13,329 nt of DNA from Stramenopiles sp. TOSAG23-3 (taxonomy: Eukaryota > Sar), in contig LT642631.1 of NCBI GenBank assembly GCA_900128585.1, positions 1 through 13,329 of the forward strand, in the 5' to 3' direction. The position numbers and the translations under genes were made by a program. This document shows, in pieces, positions 1 through 8,215 of the stretch (its first letter is position 1; every line of letters starts with the position of its first letter). The notes beneath the pieces are model-generated. The model searched no databases, had not been told where the DNA came from, and saw only the letters and a program-made list of their open reading frames with translations.

Positions 1-1521
1 GATACTGTCTGGCAAGGCGGTGATATTATTGTGTTTCGCGTCAAGACCGACTAGATCACGTAGACGACCAATGCTTTCTGGTATTGCTTTCAAACGATTG
101 CTTGCCAATGTAATTCTTAACAACCTTTTGACGTCCCCAATATTGTCCGGCAAGTACACTAAACGGTTTCGTGTAATAAACAAAACCACCAAACGCTTAT
201 GGTTGTCTGGCATGTTGGATGGCAACGATTCAAGGTTTCCAGAATATATCTGTAGCTTTATAAGAGACTTCATAATTTCAAACGATGTTGGCAATGTACG
301 ATTTTGATAGTATGGTATTGTCAGTACGGCACAATCGCATCGAGGCACGTACGGATTTTGACAAAACGGAACTTCTAAACGACAGGATTCCCATATGGTA
401 TCGATTTCGTACAGGTCCGTGCATTTCTGTGTGTCTATATGCCCACTGTGAACGACTGTTTGTGATACTACTAAGCTTGCGTAGAATAGGAAAAACATGG
501 AATTGACGATGGTGAGAAATATCTTTCTACCTTTTGTCATGCATCCAATCTGTATAGACATTGAAGCTACCGACAGTCGACCCCTAGAGCTGGTCTTTAT
601 TAGTTTTTGCTTTTGCTGTGCCAACGTCAAAGCATTCTCCATCAGTGCTGTTATCTTGGACATTAAACCATACATGGGAATGCACGTCAACCGAACCATT
701 TCCCAAATATCAACGGGAACATCGTGCGCAAAATAAATGAAAGACAAGGGAAAAGCAAGGCAAAACGTGTCGACAAACATATCGACAAGTATTTGTCGAT
801 CTCGCTGGGCAGACGAGTTCATTTTGAACACGTCCCGCGTAGAGTATGCAATCTCAAACATCATAACGGCGATCAAAATGTAGAGTGCAGTCGTATCAAG
901 CTGGCACACATACAAATTCAACATGTTATAGACTTGATTTGCACGTTCTGCGATTTCCATAGAGTACATTTTAAACAAGAAATACTTTCCATTGATTTTG
1001 AAGTAAGTTTGGAACCGTATGAGCTTTCCTATATATAGTAAACAGTCGTTAGGCAAAGCAGAGGTGGAGTTTTTTGTTGAAATTGTACTTTTGCGCTTTC
1101 TATGCCTGTTGTTGCAGAAAAACTTTATGTACTCCCTTGCAAACTTGAGTATTAACCCCCCAAAACAAATTCCCCAGAACAGAAAAACTTCCGCGCCCTC
1201 TCTACCAAATAATATAAACCTCGGGTTATACATTGAATACAGGTAGAACGACAAACCACAAAGGATTCCGGTGTAGGTAAGCAAAACCACTGTGTCAACA
1301 CGTAAACATGCAATACAGTTCTTCTTCACGGTCATGGTCATTTCTGAGTTATTTATTATTTGTTTTCTTCGGACATTAATCGTAGTGCCGCCTTGGTCGT
1401 CTAGACGTGTTTGCGTTTCCACGGGCTGATCGTTCGTGCCTTTGTCTTCTAGAAGAGCAGAGGGTGTCTCCGTAGGCACCATCTGCACCTGAACGTTATC
1501 GGTACGGAGGGGAAAGGCCAT
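1..1521 (-). CDS. Polytopic membrane leucine-rich repeat protein (3' end outside window)
   Basis: An uninterrupted minus-strand frame of 507 codons runs from an ATG at 1521 off the left edge. A TAG two codons upstream in frame makes this the first possible start. Residues 1-67 are hydrophilic. Hydrophobic segments lie near 74-95, 110-127, 208-227, 246-265 and 333-352, suggesting five TM helices. Residues 367-397 hold five cysteines (C367, C380, C387, C395, C397), including a Cys-Asp-Cys. Leucine-rich repeats of the LxxLxxxxNxLxxLPxxIG type follow from about 410 to the edge, for example LVYLPDNIGDVKRL. The visible order is a TM bundle, a Cys cap-like segment and then LRRs, probably on the non-cytosolic face. 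LRRs usually bind proteins or ligands, so an adhesion or receptor role is inference. No kinase or other output domain is visible in this part. The exact family is not recognised. Confidence 0.85.
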   Translation of the reverse strand, partial: MAFPLRTDNVQVQMVPTETPSALLEDKGTNDQPVETQTRLDDQGGTTINVRRKQIINNSEMTMTVKKNCIACLRVDTVVLLTYTGILCGLSFYLYSMYNPRFILFGREGAEVFLFWGICFGGLILKFAREYIKFFCNNRHRKRKSTISTKNSTSALPNDCLLYIGKLIRFQTYFKINGKYFLFKMYSMEIAERANQVYNMLNLYVCQLDTTALYILIAVMMFEIAYSTRDVFKMNSSAQRDRQILVDMFVDTFCLAFPLSFIYFAHDVPVDIWEMVRLTCIPMYGLMSKITALMENALTLAQQKQKLIKTSSRGRLSVASMSIQIGCMTKGRKIFLTIVNSMFFLFYASLVVSQTVVHSGHIDTQKCTDLYEIDTIWESCRLEVPFCQNPYVPRCDCAVLTIPYYQNRTLPTSFEIMKSLIKLQIYSGNLESLPSNMPDNHKRLVVLFITRNRLVYLPDNIGDVKRLLRITLASNRLKAIPESIGRLRDLVGLDAKHNNITALPDSI

Positions 1522-1806
1522 GTTCTAAGCTTCCCTTTGGCCATAAACAAGCAAACACTTTGAGCCTTCTAATTAGTTTGAATACTGAACTCAAAACTAG
1601 AACGGTTTTACCTTCTAGATTTGTAATAAATGGAAGAAAACCATCGATAAATAATTGGCTGTGACCGTTTGTTATTTCTACTTTTCTTGGTGGTGGTATT
1701 ATAATAATAATTATTATTATTACAAAAAACAGAACACGCACTACAAGGTACAAGTAGGAGATCTTTTATTAAAATAATTGTTGCATACTACTACTACGAT
1801 ATTATA

Positions 1807-1928
1807 TACCGGTACGAGGTATTGGTACCCGTACCAACGTTGAAAGGTTGTGGCTGTGTTGAGGAAGCGGTGTACCAACCGTGCTTCTTCGTGTGCTTAC
1901 CGGTACGGTATAATACAGGTACCTGTAC
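1807..1928. repeat. GTAC-rich palindromic cluster
   Basis: Seven GTAC tetramers occur in about 120 bases (at 1812, 1825, 1831, 1872, 1903, 1919 and 1925). The palindrome TACCGGTA occurs twice (1807-1814 and 1898-1905), and there is a 12-bp perfect palindrome ACAGGTACCTGT at 1915-1926. The two TACCGGTA sites lie in loosely inverted contexts. It sits about 290-410 bp upstream of the LRR start codon. It could be a degenerate dispersed repeat or a protein-binding cluster; the function is unknown. Confidence 0.55.
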
Positions 1929-1991
1929 TAATATTCGCTCTTACTACTGCTGCGGAAAAAAAATAATATTACAACATACTATATATATATA

Positions 1992-2017
1992 AAAACAAGA
2001 AAATTGGCTGTTATTTA
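1992..2017 (-). repeat. Single copy of the CAGCCAATT element in the 3' flank of the Tudor-GNAT gene
   Basis: Read on the minus strand, this 26-bp stretch with core CAGCCAATTTTCTTG is identical to 8412-8437 on the plus strand. It lies about 155-180 bp past the acetyltransferase stop codon, in the same sense as that gene's mRNA. A 3'-end processing or termination role, or a dispersed repeat fragment, are both possible. Confidence 0.6.
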
Positions 2018-2170
2018 TATATAAGATTGTTTATTTAAAAATTCTCTTTTCCATTTTCAGTTCATTTTTCTGGTGCATAATTACAAACCGTTGAACTCCG
2101 AGAGAGAGTATTTCATTATTCTATAATCGCTTTAATTCATTTTAATCAAAAGTCTCAAGCAACGATTTTA

Positions 2171-4768
2171 TCACTCCTCCGCAGTTGCATTGGTTTCCAT
2201 AGGTTCAGGACTAGAGTCCGCTGAGGATTCACTCCCTTCCCCCTCGCTGTCCTCGTCGGATTCCTCCGCGATTTCCATTTCCATCCGGTGACTCGTATGG
2301 CCTTGTTCAGGGTAATTGTGCTTGGTGCCCTTCACATGGAACCCTTCTTTAATATAAAGTCCCTTGGCATTGCCATTCCTTTCGTTCACGTGCAATTTGA
2401 TCTTTTCACAATGGGGGAACTCCTCCCGACAAACGTCCCGCATGTACTTAATCAACGCACTGCCGATCCCTTCGCGCCGTCTATTGGGGTGAACCAAAAG
2501 CCAAAACAGTTCTACGTGTTTGCCATTCTTGCTTTTGTAAAATATTGCAAATCCAACTTGCACGCTATCGTATTGTGCAACAACCGTCCGGTAATCCACG
2601 TACGATTCTCGAGGTGAGTTGCACATTTTTGAAAATATCTCGTTTCCAAACATCCGCGTCGACATCTCGTTGTTGACGACTATATCCATATCGACCAGTA
2701 CTTGTAAATCTTCATTGGCATACGGCCGAACAGACAATTCCCCCTTGGCGTCCAAGAAGACTTTGCCTGTTATCGACGAGCGCGCACTCTCCAACAATTC
2801 ACGAGGGATCTCTATGCGAGGTTCTTCCTTTACAACCCAACCCCTCGCTGTTCGAACTGTTTGCACCTCCTCTGCAGGAACTTCCTGCGCCGACAGCTCC
2901 ATAATCATCTTTAATTGCTGACGCTCTGTGAGGTGCACAATATCGCGCATCGGCACATTTTTCTGTGTCCCCTGCAAAAGCGGTGGCGCCGAGCAGGTTC
3001 GGTTGGGAAGTACGACTGCCTTCAAATCCACAACTGAACCACTGGAAGGCACGGTCTCTTTCCCCCCTTTCTCATGCTGCGCATCCTTTAAATGTTTGCT
3101 TTCCTCGGGTGCCTTCTCGGTGCCTTTGGGCTTGGTCGCTTCGGCCACGTTACCTTTCGACATCGACATTTGCTTTGCCAGCCGCGTTTGCTGTCGAAGG
3201 GAAAGCCTGGCAGCAGGCGATTCCGGGGCCTCTGTTTTTTTATCAACTTTACTCCGTCTTTTGCGTGGCACCGGTTTTTCTTGTTTTGGAATGAGCTGTA
3301 CGCGCTCGTGCTTCAGGGCAATGTCTTCCGTTTCGTTGTCAAACGACCACCTTACCGTGTGCATGCCCGTCGATTTATTGTAGGCCGTCAGCTCCCCCGC
3401 GTAGTAGGTATCGTCGTCGTCCCAGAGAACTCTGACTTGTCTGCCCACGATCTGCTCGTTGATCATCTCTGGCTCCAGCCGAAAGCATGAATCGCTGTCT
3501 AACACTATGCGTTGGAGGGTCACGTTGTTTTCCGTGTTAAACCGTTTGTTTCCAGGGTACCTAATGCAAAGGGTTTCTTTGACGTCGTTGCCCGAGACTA
3601 CTTCTCCTATGTACGTGCGCTTCTTCCACAACACCTTCACCAACTGCCCTACGTGAAGATCGTACTTTTGCAGCACCGTTTTCGGGGCTTTCTTTTCGCG
3701 CTTCCTATGTTTCTTTTTCTTCTTTTTCTTTTTCTTCTTCTTTTTCTTCGCCTTTTTGCTTTTCTTTGTCGACTTCTGTTTTTCTTCAGTACGTGGAGCG
3801 TGGGCCTCTGGGACAATGGGCGCGGGCAGCTTTGCGAGAACGGGCGTCTTTGCGGGCGGTCTAGTTGCTTTAAATACATCGAGGGTTTCATTCGCCCGAA
3901 GCGGCTCCGCAAGCTTTCCAGGCTCCGGCGTTGCCTGGTGCTGTTCGAGTTTAGCCAAAAGCAGTTGGGTGGCAGAAGACAGTCCCAAAGATTGAAAAAG
4001 GGAGTCATTCTCGGCATGCTCGGGGGACGGTTGCGGCGGTATATCCGGCGGTAAAATTGCCCTGTTGCGCGGAGCCTCTGGCTGCAAAATTGCCCTACTC
4101 CGTGGGGCCTCTGGCTGCAAAATTGCCCTACTCCGTGGGGCCTCCGGCGGCAAAATTGCCCCACTCCGCTGGGCCTCTGGCACGCTGGCATACCCTCGGT
4201 TAGCTCTTGCTGCAAAGCCAGGGTTTGGGTAATAGTCTGCCGTTGGCGTCGTAGCGTACCCTTGTCTATACTGCATGGGGGGACTTTGGGCCGGCCTTTG
4301 TTGCAGGGGCGGGGGGGGACAGGAAGGGGGCGGTGGAATGGCTTTCTTCGGGAGAGACCGCGCGGAAACATTTTTTGGCGGGGGAAAAGCTGGTGGAGGC
4401 GGGGGCGGCTTCCTTGAGCGGTTATCTCTCGAATATGCATTGCCCATGCCACCGTTTGACCTCCCTGGTGTACTTGACCTTGGGGAGGGTGCAGACCTGG
4501 GGGGACGGGGGATAAACGGCCGTCTATCCGCCGGGCGGCCAGCGCTGCCCCTATGGTGACTATTGTTTTGCGTTGAATGCCCTGACGGCCCCGGCCCGCG
4601 ATGGTGGTAGCCAGTATTACCAAAACCCGACATAAGAAAAGTCTTTGCATTGCCACCTTCCCGTTGACCATAAGGGTCATTCCTACTACGTTTTCCCAGC
4701 ACCCTAGGGGACGCCGGGGACACGGCCCGTGTCCTCCCCGAAGGCGAACCAAAGCCAGGACGGTCCAT
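2171..4768 (-). CDS. Tudor-domain GNAT family N-acetyltransferase
   Basis: This is an 865-aa single-exon protein; an in-frame TAG two codons before the ATG fixes the start. Residues 1-250 are rich in Pro, Arg, Gly and Ser, with PPPPPP runs and an 11-residue repeat near 201-240. A lysine run at about 339-354 precedes two Tudor or chromo-barrel-like modules. These lie at about 370-425 (VGQLVKVLWKKRTYIGEVV) and 440-496 (VGRQVRVLWDDDDTYYAGEL). A basic linker leads to a GNAT fold at about 685-835. Its acetyl-CoA loop is R764-R-E-G767-I-G769 after the LFWLLVHPN strand, and the motif B segment ends in GLYIKEGF, with Y805 where GNATs often place a general acid. The C-terminal 30 residues are acidic. 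GNATs transfer acetyl from acetyl-CoA to amines, and Tudor-like folds often bind methylated Lys or Arg, so a chromatin or RNP acetyltransferase is plausible. The substrate is unknown. It does not look like a canonical Gcn5 (no bromodomain) or MYST enzyme. Confidence 0.9.
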   Translation of the reverse strand: MDRPGFGSPSGRTRAVSPASPRVLGKRSRNDPYGQREGGNAKTFLMSGFGNTGYHHRGPGPSGHSTQNNSHHRGSAGRPADRRPFIPRPPRSAPSPRSSTPGRSNGGMGNAYSRDNRSRKPPPPPPAFPPPKNVSARSLPKKAIPPPPSCPPPPLQQRPAQSPPMQYRQGYATTPTADYYPNPGFAARANRGYASVPEAQRSGAILPPEAPRSRAILQPEAPRSRAILQPEAPRNRAILPPDIPPQPSPEHAENDSLFQSLGLSSATQLLLAKLEQHQATPEPGKLAEPLRANETLDVFKATRPPAKTPVLAKLPAPIVPEAHAPRTEEKQKSTKKSKKAKKKKKKKKKKKKKHRKREKKAPKTVLQKYDLHVGQLVKVLWKKRTYIGEVVSGNDVKETLCIRYPGNKRFNTENNVTLQRIVLDSDSCFRLEPEMINEQIVGRQVRVLWDDDDTYYAGELTAYNKSTGMHTVRWSFDNETEDIALKHERVQLIPKQEKPVPRKRRSKVDKKTEAPESPAARLSLRQQTRLAKQMSMSKGNVAEATKPKGTEKAPEESKHLKDAQHEKGGKETVPSSGSVVDLKAVVLPNRTCSAPPLLQGTQKNVPMRDIVHLTERQQLKMIMELSAQEVPAEEVQTVRTARGWVVKEEPRIEIPRELLESARSSITGKVFLDAKGELSVRPYANEDLQVLVDMDIVVNNEMSTRMFGNEIFSKMCNSPRESYVDYRTVVAQYDSVQVGFAIFYKSKNGKHVELFWLLVHPNRRREGIGSALIKYMRDVCREEFPHCEKIKLHVNERNGNAKGLYIKEGFHVKGTKHNYPEQGHTSHRMEMEIAEESDEDSEGEGSESSADSSPEPMETNATAEE
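3707..3754 (-). repeat. In-frame AAG/AAA tract encoding poly-lysine
   Basis: A TTC/TTT-rich stretch on the plus strand reads as AAG and AAA codons in the acetyltransferase frame, giving about 16 consecutive lysines immediately before the first Tudor-like domain. It is the coding counterpart of the GAA/TTC tracts in the spacers. It may act as a nuclear localisation or nucleic-acid-binding stretch. Confidence 0.8.
4049..4168 (-). repeat. 33-bp tandem repeat inside the Tudor-GNAT gene
   Basis: About three and a half units encode variants of APRSRAILQPE, an 11-residue period. The two central units are nearly identical at the DNA level, and the outer units have diverged (RSGAILPPE and RNRAILPP). 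The period is a multiple of three, so copy-number change would keep the reading frame. It lies in the disordered N-terminal region. Confidence 0.85.
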
Positions 4769-5661
4769 GCCCTAGAGAACGGAAGCGACAAAAACGTTCA
4801 CCAATAAAAACCAACCTACTACACTGTTATACCTTATCTCTTGATCATTAAGCCATATATTAATTTATCAAATACAACATCTTTTTCTTTCTAGTTTCAC
4901 TTGTATCTATATCTATATCTTTCACTCGTATCAAATTAGAAGAAATAGAAATGCTTAGTATAAATAAATATAAGAGAAACTCTTGGTGTGGTGTCTCTTC
5001 TTCTTTCTTCTTTCTTCTTCTTTTTTTTTCTCTTCTTCTTCTTCTTCTTCTTTTCTTCTTCTTCTTCTTCTTTTCTTCTTCTTCTTTTCTTCTTTTTTTT
5101 CTTCTTTTTTATTAATCGATGATTTTAAATATATTATTTATACTTTTATAGGTAATATTACTACTAAATATTAATAGGTAATGAAATTAATTATGAATCA
5201 AAGAGAAAGTGGCATTGATTTCAATTCTATTGTTATATAAATAGATTTATTCTGCCGCCTAAATCTTACTCTTTTTAATTGATTTGTTATACTTATAGTT
5301 TGTATCATATATCGATGTTTGGCTATTAAATTATTATTATAACCCTAACCCAACTCCTCTTTTCGATTCATTAAATATAATTTAAATAAATAAAAAATCA
5401 ATGTTGTACTTTGTATGTTATATTAAGGTACATTTATATATGATAATAATATGGTATTCATTAAAATAGGTTATAAATATTAAAAAAACAATTATCAATA
5501 CCCATATCATCCTTAATTGAGTACATAATGTGATGATCAGCATTATTTGTTTTGATTTGATTATTATTGTTGGCGCGCGATCTAAAAATCTGCTCCTCCC
5601 TATTTTTCTTCATACCACCCCCCCTCACACGCATAAAAACCATAGGATGCGATTTTCAAAT
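4769..5661. other. Intergenic spacer, AT-rich with a TTC tract
   Basis: This spacer lies upstream of the Tudor-GNAT gene and downstream of the two-exon gene, both on the minus strand. Apart from the TTC tract it is very AT-rich, with no credible coding frame. A short AACCCTAACCC at 5341-5351 resembles telomere repeat but is under two units. I see no RNA gene. Confidence 0.7.
4994..5111. repeat. (TTC)n microsatellite, imperfect
   Basis: A pure pyrimidine tract of about 115 bases consists of TTC, TTTC and T-runs. On the minus strand it is a GAA-rich purine tract starting about 225 bp upstream of the Tudor-GNAT start codon. Homopurine/homopyrimidine mirror tracts of this kind can form triplex (H-DNA) in vitro. 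Confidence 0.9.
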
Positions 5662-6410
5662 TCATGAATCTTCTTCTTCAACATATTTTTTTCCATCGTC
5701 TGTACTGAACCATGATTCATTGTTCCTTCTTGGTCGCCAATCATATACACGAACGTTATCGCTGCTGGGCTTGGAACTTTGCGATCCCTTGGCTTTCGCC
5801 TTCGGCCGCCTTTTCGTAGTAGATTCGCTGCTGGACTTGGAACTATGGACTGCATTAATTTTCGTCGCCTGCCACCTTTTCCGAGGACTCGCCACTTCAA
5901 TGTTTACCACCGGCTTTAGCGGTTCTATCGTTTTTTCGAGGGCGGGGGGGATATTTCCTACTACCACACTTTGCTTAGACAGTGCAATAAGTTCCTTACT
6001 GCTTTCATCTTTAATTACAGGTTTCGATGGCTGTAGCGCCCTTTGACCGGGGACAGGATCGGCAACCGTGTCTCTTACTTTGAAATCAATTTGGGGTGCA
6101 CTGTTCACCAGGGCCACACTATCTGTGATCGTATCTTTTCCACTCCTTTGCACGACAGTATCGGCCGCGCTTTCCAGTTGCTCTGCCACAAGCAAACGCT
6201 CTTCAGCTATACGTTTTGCCTGCCTTCGTCGCTCCAACCATGGAGCTACCTCAGTTGTCAAAATGGCCAAACCTCCAGCCTACATAACAAGAAGAAAGAA
6301 AAGGACAAACGGATTGTTAGTAGCGAAAAGGATGAAAAAGAAGAGAAAGTAACGCCTTGACTTACCGAAAGAAAGGCACCACCTAAAAACTTTCCAGTCA
6401 CTTTCGCCAT
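5662..6410 (-). CDS. Two-exon protein of unknown function, hydrophobic N-terminus
   Basis: Exon 1 (6410-6366) starts with ATG and encodes MAKVTGKFLGGAFLS. An 86-nt intron (6365-6280) with GTAAGT and TAG ends joins it in phase 0 to exon 2 (6279-5662), giving 220 aa. Splicing is needed because exon 2 has no ATG near its start. Residues about 8-25 are small and hydrophobic, which would fit a signal anchor, TM helix or mitochondrial presequence. Residues about 27-55 (WLERRRQAKRIAEERLLVAE) look like a charged amphipathic helix or coiled coil. The rest is low-complexity, Ser/Lys-rich, with two SSKSSSES/SSKPSSD-like repeats near the end. It ends in an aromatic and acidic tail (VYDWRPRRNNESWF...). 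No family is recognised. It is transcribed divergently from the coiled-coil gene at 7448. Confidence 0.75.
6280..6365 (-). other. Spliceosomal intron, 86 nt
   Basis: Read on the minus strand, the donor is TCG|GTAAGTCAAGG and the acceptor is TTGTTATGTAG|GCTGG, with a pyrimidine-rich stretch before it. The length is not a multiple of three, so retention shifts the frame. Removal links the ATG-bearing 15-codon exon to the long open frame in phase 0. Confidence 0.8.
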
Positions 6411-7447
6411 TTCCCCCTGTAACTAAAATAAAAACTACTATTGACAACGGACTTTCTTATAAACAATCCAATGCAAACTATTGGGGCCTAAAAACCGATC
6501 GAATTGACGAAGGGTTAAAATGCCTGGTTGGCACAATCGATCAAGATCTTTTCTTCTGTAATATCTATATCAAAGGAACAACTATGAAATAGTTTATACT
6601 AAAATATATGGAACGAATGGCCACATCTCAATGCCGCCGACAACAGACAGCTGCTGCTGCAGATCGATGATGATGATGAGGGTGACGACGTCGATTTTTT
6701 AAAGATTATGCTTGCTATCATGATGTACGTAATATAAAGTACAATATAACATATTCATAAATATTAGTTACTATAAAGACAACCTACATAACTATTCTTA
6801 TCGATACAGTATATTAAACAAAAAAATTACAATGAATTAGTTCCCTATTTAATTATTATAAAAAGTACCTTTTTCATCGATATCCGGGCGAGGTCGGTCG
6901 GTCGGTCGAGGCGGCCGTTATCAATCAAATTCAACAAAATAATAACGCTGCGGCTGCGACGCTTCTTCTTTTCTTTCTTTCTTTCTTCTTCTTCTTCTTT
7001 CTTCTTCTTCTTTCTTCTTCTTTCTTCTTCTACTTCTTCTTCTACTTCTTCTTTCTACTTATTCTACTTATTCTTCTTTTTCTTCTTCTTCTTCTTTTTC
7101 TTCTTCTTCTTCTTCTTCTTCTTCTTTCTTCTTCTTCTTAAAAAAAAAACGGACTATAATATTATACGTATTATAGTTTGGCGGCGGCGTCATTACCTAC
7201 TATAGTATAGTAATAGTACCACAACAAAGTATTATTATTTCTTCTTCTTCTTCACTTTGGTTAGGTGGTCGGGTGGTGACTTCGATTTTTTATACAAAAA
7301 GGAATGAAAGAAAATGTTATAACTTATGCATTTTGAATAGTAATTGAAACAAACCAAGAAGAGAATTAAACATTATATATATAATAACGACAGTGTGTGT
7401 TTGTATACTTGGGAAATAGCTTTCATTGTTCGGTTGGTGTTGGTATA
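6411..7447. other. Divergent intergenic region
   Basis: About 1 kb separates the head-to-head two-exon gene and coiled-coil gene, so both promoters should lie here. It holds short GAT and GCT trinucleotide runs near 6650-6680, four GGTC units at about 6892-6907 and a long TTC tract (listed separately). The rest is AT-rich. No coding frame or RNA gene was seen. Confidence 0.7.
6962..7139. repeat. (TTC)n microsatellite, imperfect, ~178 bp
   Basis: A near-pure pyrimidine tract of TTC and TTTC units is broken only by occasional TAC or TTA triplets around 7030-7075. It lies between two divergent genes, about 310 bp before the coiled-coil start and 550 bp before the two-exon gene start. It reads as TTC towards the former and GAA towards the latter. 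Confidence 0.9.
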
Positions 7448-8215
7448 ATGAATTTGACGGACTATGAAACCTGTTCACGCGATGACCTGCTGGAGGAAAT
7501 TCAAACCCTAAAGGGGAAAATTGGGATTCAACAGAAACGTAACGAACGGTTAAACAATGAATTCAAACGTCAGGAACGTCGGTTGCTGTCAGAAAATAGA
7601 AAGTTAAAAACGACTTTGCGTGCGCTAGGAGGCAACAGTCGAGGGGGAAGAGAGAATTTTGAGGCCCTACGGAAAGAGAACGAAATGCTCCGAGCTACGA
7701 TAAAGACGTACCACGATGAGCTCCGACAGCCGGATCTTCACGGGGAGGACGAGACGAGTTCACGGCAGCCAAGCCAGCGCATAGCACACAAGAAGAAGAC
7801 CAACCGGGGGAGAGAGAAACAGACATTTGAAGAGCGAATGCGCCGTAGAACAAACATGCTGTCAAAACGAGCACACGACCGAAAAAAGAAATTGGCTGCG
7901 GACAACGAGTTGAGACGGTCGAAAGAATACAAAAAAATACTACTAACAAAATCGAAGAAGCAAGAAGGTCTTGCCCGAAGCAAGGAAAGGACGGAGAAAG
8001 CGTACCAGTCGAATAGAGAAGCCGCCATAGCAAAGCTTCACCAACAGTTCAAAGAAGATTTGCGTGCATACGACGAAAACATGCACTTAGACGAAGAAAA
8101 ACAATTGCTTTCTATGCGCGAACAGAAATCAAAATCTTCTTCCAACCGGCGACGTTGTTCGGAAGCACTGTCCATCGATGATATTTTCTCCCGACTGGAC
8201 GTCGAGGAACAATAA
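7448..8215 (+). CDS. Basic coiled-coil protein of unknown function
   Basis: This is a 255-aa single-exon frame. ATG 7448 is the first ATG; the frame opens slightly further upstream (from a GTG at 7397), but without an ATG. Residues about 12-62 (LLEEIQTLKGKIGIQQKRNE...) and 70-92 (LRKENEMLRATIKTYHDELR) carry heptad-like Leu/Ile spacing and should form coiled coils. Residues about 110-210 are very rich in Lys, Arg and Glu with few hydrophobics, probably a long charged helix. The tail has Ser/Arg runs and ends in SIDDIFSRLDVEEQ, a possible short amphipathic docking motif. The composition suggests a nuclear, nucleolar or cytoskeletal structural protein, but no family is recognised. Its 3' end faces RabGGTase alpha across 330 bases. 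Confidence 0.8.
   Translation: MNLTDYETCSRDDLLEEIQTLKGKIGIQQKRNERLNNEFKRQERRLLSENRKLKTTLRALGGNSRGGRENFEALRKENEMLRATIKTYHDELRQPDLHGEDETSSRQPSQRIAHKKKTNRGREKQTFEERMRRRTNMLSKRAHDRKKKLAADNELRRSKEYKKILLTKSKKQEGLARSKERTEKAYQSNREAAIAKLHQQFKEDLRAYDENMHLDEEKQLLSMREQKSKSSSNRRRCSEALSIDDIFSRLDVEEQ

Larger units (their letters stand above)
1522..2170. other. Intergenic spacer between the Tudor-GNAT gene and the LRR gene
   Basis: This AT-rich stretch lies downstream of the acetyltransferase gene and upstream of the LRR gene, both on the minus strand. It should therefore hold the 3' flank of one and the promoter of the other. It contains an AT-dinucleotide run near 1980-1990, a GTAC-rich palindromic cluster and one CAGCCAATT element, both listed separately. 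A minus-strand frame at 1496-1753 is AT-rich with an isoleucine run and overlaps the LRR start, so I do not call it a gene. Confidence 0.7.

Noticed and set aside
1-1246. Several plus-strand frames of 73-104 codons at the left end
   Set aside because: They are antisense to the continuous 507-codon LRR protein frame, which has TM segments and LRR motifs.
1496-1753. 85-codon minus-strand frame with an isoleucine run
   Set aside because: It arises from ATT/ATA repeats, overlaps the LRR gene start in another frame, and has no protein-like features.
3649-4791. 380-codon minus-strand frame overlapping the Tudor-GNAT gene
   Set aside because: It overlaps the proline-rich half in another frame, is Arg/Pro-rich and shows no domain. 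The acetyltransferase frame contains clear domains.
4983-5174. Plus-strand frame rich in Ser, Phe and Leu
   Set aside because: Translation of the TTC tract; no conserved sequence outside it.
5341-5351. Telomere-like AACCCTAACCC
   Set aside because: Fewer than two units within AT-rich DNA; genes continue on both sides, so there is no evidence of a chromosome end.
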